NCBI GenBank assembly: GCA_963662905.2
Contig: CAXXFD010000002.1
Span: 372,001 to 436,000, forward strand
Direction of reading: 5' to 3'
From: G963662905 sp963662905
GTDB lineage: Bacteria > Bacteroidota > Bacteroidia > Bacteroidales > WRLA01
Length of the DNA stretch: 64,000 bases
Positions 1 through 10,600 of this stretch are shown here, piece after piece; positions within the stretch are counted from its first letter, which is position 1; every line of letters starts with the position of its first letter. A model generated the notes under the pieces. It made no database searches. It saw only the letters and a program-made list of their open reading frames with translations, and had not been told where the DNA came from. A program made the translations under genes and the position numbers.

Positions 1-1684
1 TATAATTGATGGCATAACCTTTACAGCTTACAAAACCCTCATCATCCATTAAAGTACCGGATCCATCGCCATTTAAAATATCTACCCAATAGCCGATATA
101 TGGATCAACATCTAAGGACTCTTCCCAGCGATAAAACTGATCTTTGCCAGCTCCGGATTCCAGTCCCATACTTAATGTGCTAAAATTCCCCGTAATTTCT
201 GCCGGAGCTGAGATATAATGCCAGCGATTGTGTGTTAAATAGCGCTCTACGGTGACATCGGCGGTTATTGTTCCTTCAACAATAAAAGAACCGGTTCCTG
301 TTTCGTCAGAACCGATTACAATGCCAGAGGCTCCTGTACTAAGAACCAAATCTGAGATAGTGAGCCCTCCACCTGCATTAATTGTAATACTTGCATTTCC
401 TTCAGGGGTATCGTCTCCAACAACGGAAATCCCTTTTGGGAGATTCGTTACGATAGTAGTGATCACGGGATAATTAGTCAGCCCTTCAGGAATTATAGCA
501 ATATCGTGCTCTCCCGGAAGGTCACTATTCTGCCAGTTGGTAGCGACATCCCATGCGGTGGATGTTGCTCCACTCCACTCCACATATCCGGTAGGCGAAA
601 CGGTTCTCAAATAAGGATAACCGTTGTTGCCTGATCCGTCAATAAGCCAGGTATTCGTAAAATCAAAGCCTTCAAAGTTAGCTTGAACCTTCATTTCTGC
701 TGTAGTCAAACCCGATCCTCCGGCCGAAGAAGATTGTCCTGAAGTTGTTGTGTTCCAATAAGAATCCACGGCAACTCCACTATTTCCTCCTGAACCTTTA
801 TTCCCTAACAGTCCACCTAGATTGGTCGCATTTGTTCCCGAAACAGCACCGGCAGAAAAACTGCGTTCAATCCTGCCACGGTAAAGAATGCAGCCAACCA
901 ATCCTCCTACATTCAGAACATCCCAATCATCATTCTTATTCGCCGTTACATCTCCCAGGGCATAGGAATCCAGGATGGTGCCTTTTTGATTACAACCTGA
1001 TAATCCGCCAAATTTTTCAGCATTCACCTCACCCGGATCTGCTCCGGAATAGGTCACATCAATATCTGCCCAGCATTTGGAGATAATGGGATTATCAGTT
1101 CCTCCGGGTGTTTCTCTATAACTGTTATTGGATCCTACCAATCCTCCTGTTGCGGCATCTCCGCTTACACTGTTTGGAGAGCCGGAGGCACTACAATTTT
1201 CAATAAGGGTATAGATATTACCCGTAACACGGCCAACTAAACTACCGGTTCCCCTTGCTCCCTGAACGTTAACATTAATGAGTTCAACATTCTTGATAAC
1301 CGCTGGTTTGCCTACTGTACCCGTTCCGAGATGGCCAAATAACCCCACATTAGCTGTTGATTGTCGATTGATCATTAAATTGGATATGGTTTTTCCATTT
1401 CCATTATATTGTCCCGTAAATAGTTTCCCGGAACCTCCTCCGGCAATTGGATTCCATCCGCTCCCGGAATTGTATGGCGAAACATCCAAATCAATGCCCG
1501 CAGTCTGGATAAAATAGTCGTCCAGGTATGCATCATCAGAATCTATCGCATCAAGTTGCGCAGCAGTTGCAATTTGCCATGGATTTCCTGCCGTCCCCGC
1601 TCCTCCATTAAACTGTGCCAATAAATCATTTCCTCCTAAAAGAAACAGTCCTCCAATAATGAGGAATGAATAAATCTTTTTCAT
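1..1684 (-). CDS. GLUG-repeat T9SS-type surface protein, 3' end beyond the window
   Basis: The reading frame starts at the ATG at 1684 and stays open to the window edge, so the C-terminus is missing. The first ~23 residues form a signal peptide (MKKIYSFLIIGG... ending LLAQ). The middle carries GLUG-type repeats with GSLVG, GGLVG, GGLSG, GGLVG and GGLLG cores, the pattern of PF07581. After residue ~375 comes the module shared with the T9SS cargo proteins of this window: a TAWDVATNW segment, a short beta segment ending ADVTVERY, then RWHYISAP and FYRWEE. I infer a T9SS sorting tail outside the window. It is probably an exported adhesin-like protein; its ligand cannot be told. Confidence 0.8.
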   Translation of the reverse strand, partial: MKKIYSFLIIGGLFLLGGNDLLAQFNGGAGTAGNPWQIATAAQLDAIDSDDAYLDDYFIQTAGIDLDVSPYNSGSGWNPIAGGGSGKLFTGQYNGNGKTISNLMINRQSTANVGLFGHLGTGTVGKPAVIKNVELINVNVQGARGTGSLVGRVTGNIYTLIENCSASGSPNSVSGDAATGGLVGSNNSYRETPGGTDNPIISKCWADIDVTYSGADPGEVNAEKFGGLSGCNQKGTILDSYALGDVTANKNDDWDVLNVGGLVGCILYRGRIERSFSAGAVSGTNATNLGGLLGNKGSGGNSGVAVDSYWNTTTSGQSSSAGGSGLTTAEMKVQANFEGFDFTNTWLIDGSGNNGYPYLRTVSPTGYVEWSGATSTAWDVATNWQNSDLPGEHDIAIIPEGLTNYPVITTIVTNLPKGISVVGDDTPEGNASITINAGGGLTISDLVLSTGASGIVIGSDETGTGSFIVEGTITADVTVERYLTHNRWHYISAPAEITGNFSTLSMGLESGAGKDQFYRWEESLDVDPYIGYWVDILNGDGSGTLMDDEGFVSCKGYAINY

Positions 1685-1944
1685 AATGCTTTTTTTAAAG
1701 GGTGAGAATACTGAAATCCAAATACGGCCTCAAATTACAAATAAAATCGGGAAAATTTCGCATTATCTATGAAATATTTCATTCTATTCCCCTGAGATCA
1801 AGCATTTTATTTCCATACAACGGATATTTGCACCTTGCAAACAAATTTCCATATTTTGGGCAAAATCCCCTTTTGGGATTTGGTGTTGTTGTAGCTTTCG
1901 GAAAAAAAACAAAGGCTCAATGTAGCGCAGCGCAGCCGGGTTAA

Positions 1945-2043
1945 CGAAACAAAAGAAACATCCCCGCACAACAAACAGCCGGGGTTTATCTTGTTTCAGT
2001 GGAAACAGGGAATCAACGCATTACGAAGAAAATCATTGTAGAA
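1945..2043 (+). pseudogene. Fossil 3' end of a T9SS sorting domain
   Basis: The last ~30 codons of a T9SS type A tail are readable (NIPAQQTAGVYLVSVETG, then QRITKKIIVE and a stop). They match the ends of the intact genes at 4245-7136 and 12430-21537 almost residue for residue. A TAA at 1942-1944 interrupts the frame immediately upstream and no other part of the gene is present. It is followed by the same palindrome that follows the intact genes, so this is the remaining tail of a deleted cargo gene. Confidence 0.8.
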
Positions 2044-2048
2044 TAATG

Positions 2049-2104
2049 TTTTTCTGATTGTTGTAGAGGCGCAAAATCTTGCGCCTCTACAACAATCAGA
2101 AAAA
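2049..2104. repeat. Perfect 26-bp-arm palindrome, GTAGAGGCGC family
   Basis: Two perfectly complementary 26-nt arms around a 4-nt loop (aatc). The outer part is TTTTTCTGATTG and the core is TAGAGGCGCAA. With A and T runs at its ends it can act as a bidirectional terminator. The same outer arms recur at 7139-7188 and 21540-21629, always directly after a T9SS sorting-tail stop codon. Confidence 0.85.
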
Positions 2105-2194
2105 AACAGGGCGATTTAATGCAGCAAATTGCAGATTTCACAATAAAACCAGCGGAAACCCAAACAATCCGTGTTATCCGTGTTTCATTAAAAC

Positions 2195-3946
2195 CTAATC
2201 ATCCGCCTCGAGTTTCTTATGATTGGCAATAAAGAAGGACGGAACCACACCCGTAACCTTCTTGAATGCCGCAATAAAAGTTCCCCGGCTGGAAAAGCCA
2301 ACTTTTGTTGCCAGTGCCTCTTGCGTATAACCTTCTGTATAGCCGCTTGTTATAAGTCGCACAGCCTCCTGGATGCGGTATTCATTGATGTAATTTGGAA
2401 AAGTTGTATGGTACTGGCTGTTAATAGCCTGCGACAAATAGGTACGGTTTGTGGCGAGTTGCTCCGAAAGGCTGAGGATACTCAATTTGGGATCAAGAAA
2501 AGGCTTTTCTGTTTCCATGATATGCTTTAACTCCCTGAAAAGTTTCTTGTCCCTGTCTTCATTATCGCTTTTGGTTTCCGAAGCTGTATCGGCAGAAGCC
2601 TCTTCTAATTTTTTGTCGGCCTCATCTTCAATACTTTGCACAATAGATTTACGTACCAATGCCAGTTTGGAGCGATGCAGGTTATATAAAACCCATAATA
2701 AAAACAAAAACAAAAATGTTAAAACAAGCAGACCCCAAAACAAATATTTTGATTGCGTTTTGGTTTTTTGAAGCTCCATTTTGGTAACGGTATGATTATG
2801 ATCTGACAAGATAATCATTGATTGTGCGAGGTATTCATTAGCTCGTATAGAATCCGTTTTTTGGATATATATCCTACTGAAATTCAATGCATCTTCAAAA
2901 TCTCCTTTTGCGTAATAAATATCAGAAAGCAGCTGGTAAATTTCAGGCACAAAAGTCTGCACTGAGGCTGCAGCTGTTTCGGTTTTGATAATTTCATTCA
3001 GTTTCAGGAAAGAAGCCTCATAATTGCCTTTTTTATAAAGAAAGCAAGCCTGTTGCCAGAGGTAATCCAACCAAACATCATCCTGGATCATATCGGCAGG
3101 ATATGCGGCAACATCTTGCAAAAAAGCCTCTGCGCCCTTCAAATCATCTGTGCGCAAAGCTGTTTCGGCCAGTTTCAGGCGGATATAGGCAATAGTATTG
3201 ATACGGTAAGGCGTATGCAAATATTTTTCAGCACGCTCAAGCGACAAACGAAACCAGGAGCCCGCCTTTTCTATATTTCCTGTTTTCAGGCAAATTTGCC
3301 CCAGGTTGTCCATCATCACATAGGGCCGGTAAAAAACCCAATTATTTTCCTGAACATACTGATCATAAAGCGAGCGATACACATCACGAGCCTGCTCGTA
3401 CAAGCCGGCATGATAATAAATGTCGCCCATCAGGTTTACGATATTCCGAAAACCTTCGCCCCGCATATCTTCTGGGTTCATATCACGGTAATGCAAGAGA
3501 TAGACCATGGCCGAATCGTACTGTTTGCGGGCAAGGAAATAGCGCGCACGGCTGTATTCCACCAAACACATGGCATCAAAATCACCCGATTCCTCTGCCA
3601 AAAGATACGCCTGCCTGAACAGCCCCTTTTCATTGTTGTAAAGTGTATTCATTTTTCGGAACAAAAGGGAGTTGACGTGGGCCAGCCCATCCCTGTTTTT
3701 GGTCAGCTCAAAAAGCTGATCCGCTATGGCCGTACGGGTGGAAATTTCGTGAAGCTGGTTCACGGAATCGTATAAGAGGCTTATTTTCTCCCGGAAGGCC
3801 GCCCTGTCGCTCTGTTTGAGGTCAGTGAGCGTCTTTTCGCTTAAAATATCCTGCCCAAAAGTCTGGAAATTAAAAAAATAACCCAATAAAAAGATTACTA
3901 TAAAACAAAATCTAACTGCTGTCTGAAATATATTTTTCACGGTCAA
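2195..3946 (-). CDS. Membrane-anchored TPR-AraC family transcriptional regulator
   Basis: 583 aa. An N-terminal signal or anchor (residues ~8-32) is followed by helical TPR-like repeats over ~60-385, for example GDIYYHAGLYEQARDVYRSL and LSDIYYAKGDFEDALNFSRI. A transmembrane helix lies at ~398-420, then a charged linker and a C-terminal AraC-type double HTH at ~475-575. This TPR-TM-AraC layout is a known Bacteroidota type in which an exported TPR sensor controls a cytoplasmic DNA-binding domain. The gene is divergent from the LamG gene at 4245, which makes the surface-protein island a plausible target; that is inference from position only. Confidence 0.88.
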   Translation of the reverse strand: MTVKNIFQTAVRFCFIVIFLLGYFFNFQTFGQDILSEKTLTDLKQSDRAAFREKISLLYDSVNQLHEISTRTAIADQLFELTKNRDGLAHVNSLLFRKMNTLYNNEKGLFRQAYLLAEESGDFDAMCLVEYSRARYFLARKQYDSAMVYLLHYRDMNPEDMRGEGFRNIVNLMGDIYYHAGLYEQARDVYRSLYDQYVQENNWVFYRPYVMMDNLGQICLKTGNIEKAGSWFRLSLERAEKYLHTPYRINTIAYIRLKLAETALRTDDLKGAEAFLQDVAAYPADMIQDDVWLDYLWQQACFLYKKGNYEASFLKLNEIIKTETAAASVQTFVPEIYQLLSDIYYAKGDFEDALNFSRIYIQKTDSIRANEYLAQSMIILSDHNHTVTKMELQKTKTQSKYLFWGLLVLTFLFLFLLWVLYNLHRSKLALVRKSIVQSIEDEADKKLEEASADTASETKSDNEDRDKKLFRELKHIMETEKPFLDPKLSILSLSEQLATNRTYLSQAINSQYHTTFPNYINEYRIQEAVRLITSGYTEGYTQEALATKVGFSSRGTFIAAFKKVTGVVPSFFIANHKKLEADD

Positions 3947-4104
3947 TGCTGTTCGGTTTTACCAATTAGAACAAAATACAGCCCGAATATACAGCATTTT
4001 ATGGAATATCGCCGTATTTTTAAACAGCAAAGCTGAATGAGCTTTTTGATCGCTGAAAGCACAAGCCGAAATCTATGAAATTACAACCTATAAAACCTTA
4101 AAAA

Positions 4105-4215
4105 ATGAGAAAATCATCTACTTTTTTTAAACGCGCTTTAGCCCATTTGCGTGCATTTGTGATAATGGTTAGTGTACTAATGCCAATCTTGGCCTTTTCA
4201 CAAATTGAAATTTAG
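4105..4215 (+). CDS. 36-residue signal-peptide-like ORF, probable fossil
   Basis: The ORF encodes a basic start (MRKSSTFFKRALAHLR), a hydrophobic stretch (AFVIMVSVLMPILAFS) and ends QIEI. It is a complete signal peptide with almost no mature part, ending 29 bp before the LamG gene at 4245. It is most simply the head of a deleted secreted protein. A short functional leader peptide cannot be excluded. Confidence 0.4.
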   Translation: MRKSSTFFKRALAHLRAFVIMVSVLMPILAFSQIEI

Positions 4216-4244
4216 ATCATTTTAATAACGAACAAACTAAACCT

Positions 4245-7136
4245 ATGAAAAATTTTATACTAATTATCGGTATTGCTTTATTAAGCTTAAACCTCCACGC
4301 CCAAAATAACTGTTTGGAATTTGATGGGACGAATGATTATGTAGATTGTGGTAACAGTACTTCATTTGAAATTACCACAGGCACTATTGAAGTCTGGTTT
4401 AAAGTGGACCAACTGAGCCTGGGACAAACATTAGTTGCAAAAAATTTAAGTGGAGGCTTTAATAATAGTATGCTTTTGCGTATTAATGAAAGCACCAACA
4501 AAATCTGGTTTTATTTAGAAAGCACCTCAACATATGCCGCTATATCATCTGATAATTCAATAGTAGCGGATAAATGGTATCATGTTGCAATACAATGGGG
4601 TAGTTCGGGCATGAAAATGTTTGTAAACGGTGTTCAACAAACCGAAACCAACGCTGCAACCTATCCAATGGTGGCTACCGGAGGAGATTTTACGATGGGA
4701 TCTTATTATGCCGGTGCAAGCAATGGATATATAGAACTACTGAATGGCAAAATCGATGAAGTCCGCATTTGGAACGACCTCCGTACCGAAACCGAAATCC
4801 GCCAGAACATGTACCGGGAATTAACCGACCCATCCGGCGAGGCAAACTTAGTGGCCTACTACAAACTCAATGAAACCAGCGGCACCACGGCTGATGATGC
4901 AAAAGGAAGCAATAATGGCACACTACATAATATGGATAATTCGGACTGGCAAACCTCTCCCGCCATGTTTGGTCCGAAGAATTGTTTGGAGTTTGATGGC
5001 TCTAATGATTATGTGAGAGTCGGAACAGAAACAAGCCCTGATTTTACTCCGGGCACCATCAGTTTTTGGATAAAACCAAAAGCAACACCAACAAACCATG
5101 CAAGGGTATTTTCAGACTTGTGGGATGATGATGAAATTTATCTTTTTAGTGGTGCGGGAAATGTAGCCACCTGGCATATGATTAATGGAGATGAATTAAT
5201 GTCTTCAAGCCCATTACCTAATGGCAAGTGGACTCATGTGGCCATTACCTTAGGCAATACAAGCTCAAAGCTTTACATAAATGGAATAATGGACGACGAG
5301 TCTGGATCTGCAGATGTTTTAATTGAAGATATATTTGAGGTTGGGGGTTATAGTACCAGTGGTAATCCTGAAGTTGTTAATGGTTACCTGGATGAGTTCC
5401 GAATTTGGAGCGATGTGCGCACAGAAGCAGAAATACGGGAATATATGTGCAAAAACCTTACAGGAAATGAAGATGGCCTTATCGCCTATTATACTTTTGA
5501 CAATACTTCAGGAACAGTTTTGCAAGATTTTTCAGGGAATAGTCATGATGGAACATTAACCAATATGACAAATGATGACTGGGTTTCCTCTTCCGCTTTC
5601 AATACATGGTTAAACACTTCTTCTTCCTCCTGGGCCACAGCAACAAACTGGAGTCGGGGCAGTGTTCCCGTATCATCCGATAATGTGGGGATTTATTCCT
5701 ATAGCGGAGGAACACAGCCTTCTCTCACCGAAAACCTTAGTGTTCAAAATCTATTTCTGGGAGAAGGGAGCAATTTCAGCTTCAGCGGCAACCTGACCAC
5801 AGCAGCCAATGCCTTTCTTAATAGCCCCTTAAGTTTTGCATCAGGGAAAACGGTCACCATTAATGGAAACCTTTATATTGATGATGCTGCAAAATCGGCA
5901 AATCTGAGCCTTGCATCAGGGTCAAGCATGATCACATCAGGAAGTGTTGAAGGCACTGCCGACATCGACATGGACATCAACTCCGGCCAATGGCATTTTA
6001 TCTCCGCTCCTGTGTCAGGCATTCAAAGCGGAATGTTTGCAGGCAATTACCTGCAACTATATAATGAAAGCCTGCATCAATGGGAAGATATTACCGTACT
6101 CGACCATGACCTCAGCGCCGTTCATGGATTTAGTTTATGGTATAATGCCGGAGGAAAAGGCCCAGGAACGACCTTCACCTTCAGCGGAACGCCTTTTACC
6201 GGAACCCAAAATTACGCGCTTAGCTTTACCGAGTATTCTTCCTCAGGTGATGCCAACGAAGGCGCTAACCTCGTAGGAAACCCCTACCCTTCCTACCTCG
6301 ATTGGGATGAAGTAAATGGTTACGGCACAAAATATACCTATAACGGCAACGGTTATGATGTCTATACGCCAACAGGAGACTATGGCGCAGGCAGCCGCTA
6401 TGTCGCACCCATGGAAGGCTTCTTCGTGGTCACCAATTCAAACGGAACAGAATTCACCCTTACCAATGCAATGCGCACACATAATTCATCAAAAAAAGAA
6501 GCCAGTGCCCTTACCAACGGAATTGTCCTTTCGGCCAACAGCCAAAACTACAGCGATGCGCTCTATATCGTCTTCGATCAAAGTGCAAACGAAAACTTCG
6601 AGCTACCGCGAGATGCATGGAAATTCATCAGCGGGACCACAGGCATTTGCCAGATCTGGTCACAATGCCCCGATGGCAATCTGGCTGTAGATGTCCGCCC
6701 CGAAACAAAATCCATCCAGCTTGGTTTCGCCAATAACGAAGCCGGGACCTACAGCATTGGCATTCAAGAAATAGCAGATATTTCCACAGCCATGCTCGAA
6801 GACACCAAACTGAATATTTTCCATGATCTGAGCGAAGGCGCTTACAGCTTCGATTGGCGTTTAAACGATGATGAAACACGGTTTAAACTGCATCTCAACA
6901 CTACTGCTGTGAGCGAAATCAACGGCAGTGCTGTGCAGGCGTATGTTGCGGGGGGCAATATCATCATCCAAAGCGAACAACAGCCACAACGTATCACCCT
7001 CACCGATATCACCGGCAGGATATTGGGCGTGTGGAAAAACACAGAAAACATACCCGTACCAACAACCACAGGGGTTTACCTCGTGACGATAGAAACGGAT
7101 AATCAACGTATTACGAAAAAAATCATTGTAGAATAA
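4245..7136 (+). CDS. LamG-domain T9SS-sorted surface protein, 963 aa
   Basis: Signal peptide 1-19 (ending LNLHAQ). Two concanavalin-like LamG domains begin at ~21 and ~245; each opens NCLEFDG(T/S)NDYV and ends with a DE(V/F)RIW(N/S)D.RTE.EIR signature. A WATATNWSRG linker domain lies at ~455-580. A shared core follows (GQWHFISAPVSGIQSG near 580) and the T9SS type A tail ends GVYLVTIETDNQRITKKIIV. The protein should cross the outer membrane through T9SS and lose the tail; LamG domains usually bind carbohydrate or protein ligands. The first ~100 nt are nearly identical to the start of the gene at 7612, and the last ~1.1 kb closely matches 10750-11920, so the two are recent paralogues that have exchanged sequence. 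Confidence 0.9.
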   Translation: MKNFILIIGIALLSLNLHAQNNCLEFDGTNDYVDCGNSTSFEITTGTIEVWFKVDQLSLGQTLVAKNLSGGFNNSMLLRINESTNKIWFYLESTSTYAAISSDNSIVADKWYHVAIQWGSSGMKMFVNGVQQTETNAATYPMVATGGDFTMGSYYAGASNGYIELLNGKIDEVRIWNDLRTETEIRQNMYRELTDPSGEANLVAYYKLNETSGTTADDAKGSNNGTLHNMDNSDWQTSPAMFGPKNCLEFDGSNDYVRVGTETSPDFTPGTISFWIKPKATPTNHARVFSDLWDDDEIYLFSGAGNVATWHMINGDELMSSSPLPNGKWTHVAITLGNTSSKLYINGIMDDESGSADVLIEDIFEVGGYSTSGNPEVVNGYLDEFRIWSDVRTEAEIREYMCKNLTGNEDGLIAYYTFDNTSGTVLQDFSGNSHDGTLTNMTNDDWVSSSAFNTWLNTSSSSWATATNWSRGSVPVSSDNVGIYSYSGGTQPSLTENLSVQNLFLGEGSNFSFSGNLTTAANAFLNSPLSFASGKTVTINGNLYIDDAAKSANLSLASGSSMITSGSVEGTADIDMDINSGQWHFISAPVSGIQSGMFAGNYLQLYNESLHQWEDITVLDHDLSAVHGFSLWYNAGGKGPGTTFTFSGTPFTGTQNYALSFTEYSSSGDANEGANLVGNPYPSYLDWDEVNGYGTKYTYNGNGYDVYTPTGDYGAGSRYVAPMEGFFVVTNSNGTEFTLTNAMRTHNSSKKEASALTNGIVLSANSQNYSDALYIVFDQSANENFELPRDAWKFISGTTGICQIWSQCPDGNLAVDVRPETKSIQLGFANNEAGTYSIGIQEIADISTAMLEDTKLNIFHDLSEGAYSFDWRLNDDETRFKLHLNTTAVSEINGSAVQAYVAGGNIIIQSEQQPQRITLTDITGRILGVWKNTENIPVPTTTGVYLVTIETDNQRITKKIIVE

Positions 7137-7138
7137 TG

Positions 7139-7188
7139 TTTTTCTGATTGTAGAGGCGCACGGCCGTGCGCCTCTACAATCAGAAAAA
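7139..7188. repeat. Perfect 50-bp palindrome after a T9SS gene
   Basis: A gap-free self-complementary sequence centred on CGGCCG, with TAGAGGCGCA arms and the same TTTTTCTGATTG flanks as at 2049-2104. It lies 3 bp after the stop of the LamG gene and 16 bp before the start of the small tail-bearing gene. It could attenuate transcription between them. Confidence 0.85.
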
Positions 7189-7204
7189 CCAAAACCATAT
7201 CATC

Positions 7205-7417
7205 ATGAAAAAAATAATCACAACAATCGCAATCGCAATCATCGCATTAACAATGAACGCACAAACCCCACCAAGCCCCAACAATGGTAGTGGCGCACCA
7301 ACACCCGGAAACAACAATCCCGTTGGTGGCGGCGCGCCCATTGGCAGCGGAATCGCACTATTGCTGGCTCTGGGGGGAGCATATGCCGTGAAAAAATGGA
7401 AAAACACAAAGGATTAA
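7205..7417 (+). CDS. Small secreted protein with PID-CTERM-like C-terminal tail (copy 1)
   Basis: 70 aa. The start is placed at the MKKIITTIAIA methionine, which begins a canonical signal peptide ending MNAQ; an upstream in-frame ATG at 7166 lies inside the palindrome. A short P/G/N-rich mature part follows, then a tail consisting of VGGGAPIGSGI, a hydrophobic helix (ALLLALGGAYAV) and a basic end (KKWKN). This resembles the PID-CTERM class of Bacteroidota sorting tails; I name the class from memory. Near-identical proteins lie at 12024 and 21744, each behind a giant T9SS protein. The role is unknown; surface processing or anchoring is a guess from the tail. Confidence 0.85.
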   Translation: MKKIITTIAIAIIALTMNAQTPPSPNNGSGAPTPGNNNPVGGGAPIGSGIALLLALGGAYAVKKWKNTKD

Positions 7418-7542
7418 AACCATATAGAGGCATAAAGCCACCTGACAACTTTATCGTCACAGAACTACCAGCTTTTGCGGGACAACGGTTTTGCCAAGGC
7501 ATAGCCTCCGTCCTGCAAAAAGCAGCCAAAACGTGCAAATAA
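7396..7542 (+). CDS. 48-aa ORF overlapping the small tail-bearing gene, copy 1
   Basis: The ATG lies inside the final codons of the preceding gene in the +1 frame, a 22-bp overlap. It encodes MEKHKGLKPYRGIKPPDNF, then IVTELPAFAGQRFCQGIASV and LQKAAKTCK. The duplicate at 12215-12361 keeps frame and length. By my alignment there are six differences in 147 nt: three synonymous third-position changes and three amino-acid changes (H/Y, F/I, A/V). The last 72 nt are identical, whereas the 69 nt after the stop hold about eight differences. This is suggestive of coding but rests on one pair. No family is recognised. Confidence 0.5.
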   Translation: MEKHKGLKPYRGIKPPDNFIVTELPAFAGQRFCQGIASVLQKAAKTCK

Positions 7543-7611
7543 AGGATCCGGAGCTAAAAGCCAAAAACCAATTTCAATTTATCCCATTTTAATAACGAAC
7601 AAACACAACCT

Positions 7612-10600
7612 ATGAAAAATTTTATACTAATTATCGGTATTGCTTTATTAAGCTTAAACCTCCACGCCCAAAATAACTGTTTGGAATTTGATGGGACGAA
7701 TGATTATGTTGTTACCACTTACACCGGTCCTGTTCAAACTGTTGAGTTTTGGTTCAAGACCGATGATCTTGACAGAGAACATGGATTATGCAGTCAAAGA
7801 GTAACAACTTCATCACCAGACGAAAAAGCCGGAGAATGGAACCTGCACTGGGGCTGGAACGAAGGCGATGAAGGGAAACTCAGAATATATGCCTATCAGG
7901 CAGACGGCAGTGGCCACGAAATGCTTACAAACAAAGTTTTTGAAACCGGGTTTTGGTATCATTTTGCCATTATTTCAAACGGCTCTAAAGTCACTTTTTA
8001 TGTAAACGGAGTATATGACAGTGAGCATAATCATAACGTAACCCTTGGCGGCTCACAGAATACATTTCCTTTTTGCTTTGGAGGATACCTTTCCAATGGT
8101 AGCATGTGGCCTTTTAACGGAAATATGGATGAAGTCCGCATCTGGAACGATGTCCGTACCGAAACCGAAATCCGCCAAAACATGTACCGGGAATTAACCG
8201 ACCCCTCCGGCGAAGCAAACCTGGTTGCTTACTACAAACTCAATGAAACCAGCGGCACCACGGCTGATGATGCAAAAGGAAGCAATAATGGCACACTACA
8301 TAATATGGATAATTCGGACTGGCAAACCTCTCCCGCCATGTTTGGTCCAAAGAATTGTTTGGAGTTTGATGGGAATAATGATTATGTTGATTGTGGCGAC
8401 ATAAATCTCAGTGGGTCAACCATTACTATGGACTGTTGGATTAATGCAGATAATTTCAACAATCCCGGCGAAGGCTGTATAAACCTTATTGGAACAGAGG
8501 GAAATGGAAGTGCTTTTATGCGCCTTGGGGATGGAGGCAACAATATGAACAAAGTACAGTTTGTGCTTGAAATTGGAGGCCAGAAAAAATTATGGGCAAA
8601 TACTGGTTTATTGGCGAATACATGGTATCACATCACAGCAGTTTACAATGCTGCCACGGGAATGAGCATATATATAAATGGCATGCTGGATGCCAATAAT
8701 ACACAAACGGGCAACTTTTCTTCAAACGACAACTTTTTAATAGGAAGTAATACTAATGGAAACAGAGCTTTTGATGGAAAAATAGATGAAGTAAGAATCT
8801 GGAGTGATGTCCGCACAGAAGCGGAAATCCGGGAATATATGTGCAAAAACCTCACCGGAAATGAAAGTGGTTTAGTCGCGTATTACAATTTTGACAATAC
8901 TTCAGGAACTGTTTTACAGGATTTTAGCGGAAACGGATATAACGGAGCGCTTCAGAATATGGACAATTCAGACTGGGTTTCTTCTTCCGCTTTCAACACC
9001 TGGTTAAACACATCTTCTTCATCCTGGGCTACAGCAACAAACTGGAGCATGGGCAGTGCGCCTGTTTCATCCGATAATGTGGGGGTTTATTCCTATAGCG
9101 GAGGGAGCAATGCTGCATTGAGCGGTTCCCCAAGCGTCAATCATTTAGTACTGGGAAGTTCGTCCGTACTTACCTTATCATCAGGCGCAACAGTAAACGG
9201 GAATCTTATCCTTGAAAGCGATCTCGACCTGAATGGACAGACTATTAGCCTGGGAACTTCCGCTTATCTGATCGAAGATGAAGGCAGGATTTATGGCAGC
9301 AGTGGGCAAATCCAAACCACAAGAAACCTATCCAATATCGATGAAAATGTTGCGGGGCTTGGCGCAGAAATTACCACATCGGCCAATATGGGCAGCACTG
9401 CAATTATACGAACTCATGTTGCCAACTCCAACCCGGCCAGTATCGAAAGAAGGTTCAATATTGCACCCACAAACAACTCAGGTTTAAATGCAACTCTCGT
9501 TTTCCATTATGATAATGATGAGTTGGATGGCTTAACCGCATCCGCATTGGAATTGTACAAATCAACAGACGGCGGAACAAACTGGGCAGATATGAATGGC
9601 AGTGTAAATACATTCCATAACACCATAACGCTCAGCGGAATTGGGTCATTCTCTTTATGGACGGCCATGGAATCGGAAGATGTGAATCCACCCATTCTGG
9701 AAACCGAAAACCCGGTTCATGCCTATGCACAAAGCAGCGCGGCCATAATTCTTGCACCCAACGCTACGGTTACCACCGCAAACAATATTGACAATGCCAC
9801 GGTTTCCATTTCTCCCATTGTTTCGGAAGATGTTCTTTCTGTGAGCAATTTGCCTCCTGGTTTATCATCAAGCTGGGACAATTCCACGAAAATCCTCAGC
9901 ATTAGCGGCACAGGATCTGCATCTGATTACCAAACGGCTTTACGTAATGTGACATTTGTAACATCCTCTGCTGCTGAAGACACACGAACCATTGATTTTA
10001 TTCTCGGTGACGGAGTTGGTTTAATGATAGACGGGGAACAGCATTTTTATGAAGTGATTCACGAATCAGGTAAAATCACATGGACAAATGCCCGCGCTGC
10101 AGCTTTAGCCAGTCGCTTCGGACTTGCCCAAGGCTATCTGGCAACTATTACCTCAGAAACAGAAAATGATTATCTCTACGATAAACTCTCAGAAGACACC
10201 TGGATTGGCGCCACAGATGCAGAAGTGGAAGATCTCTGGAAATGGATCGACGGACCGGAAGCGGGAGAATTATTCTGGTCGGGAGATGCTTCAGGGTCTG
10301 CCGTAAATAATATGTACGAAAACTGGGCTGGTGGCGAGCCAAATGACGCTTATAATAATGAAGATTATGCCCATATGTATTGTAGGGATGGTCATCCAGG
10401 GGATTGGAATGATTACAGTAATACGAATGATGTTTATTATTATATCATTGAATACGGCGGCGATGGCAGCGAGTTTACTACCATTGATTATGCCACGGTT
10501 GTAGTTAATGGCGTAAGCTGGACAGGCTCCCTTGATTCCGATTGGGCAACACCCGGCAACTGGAACAACAATTCTGTTCCGGGAAGCACCGATGATATCA

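Noticed and set aside
3053..3775. 240-aa plus-strand ORF inside the TPR-AraC gene
   Set aside because: It is a shadow of the minus-strand gene; it has no signal, domain or plausible context.
7440..7545. Possible c-di-GMP-type riboswitch upstream of the 1436-aa gene (GGCATAGCCTCCG word and a TTTTGC/GCAAAA stem)
   Set aside because: Only one short block resembles the class and the conserved GCAAACC/tetraloop parts are missing. Codon-wise differences between the two copies fit the 48-aa ORF better.
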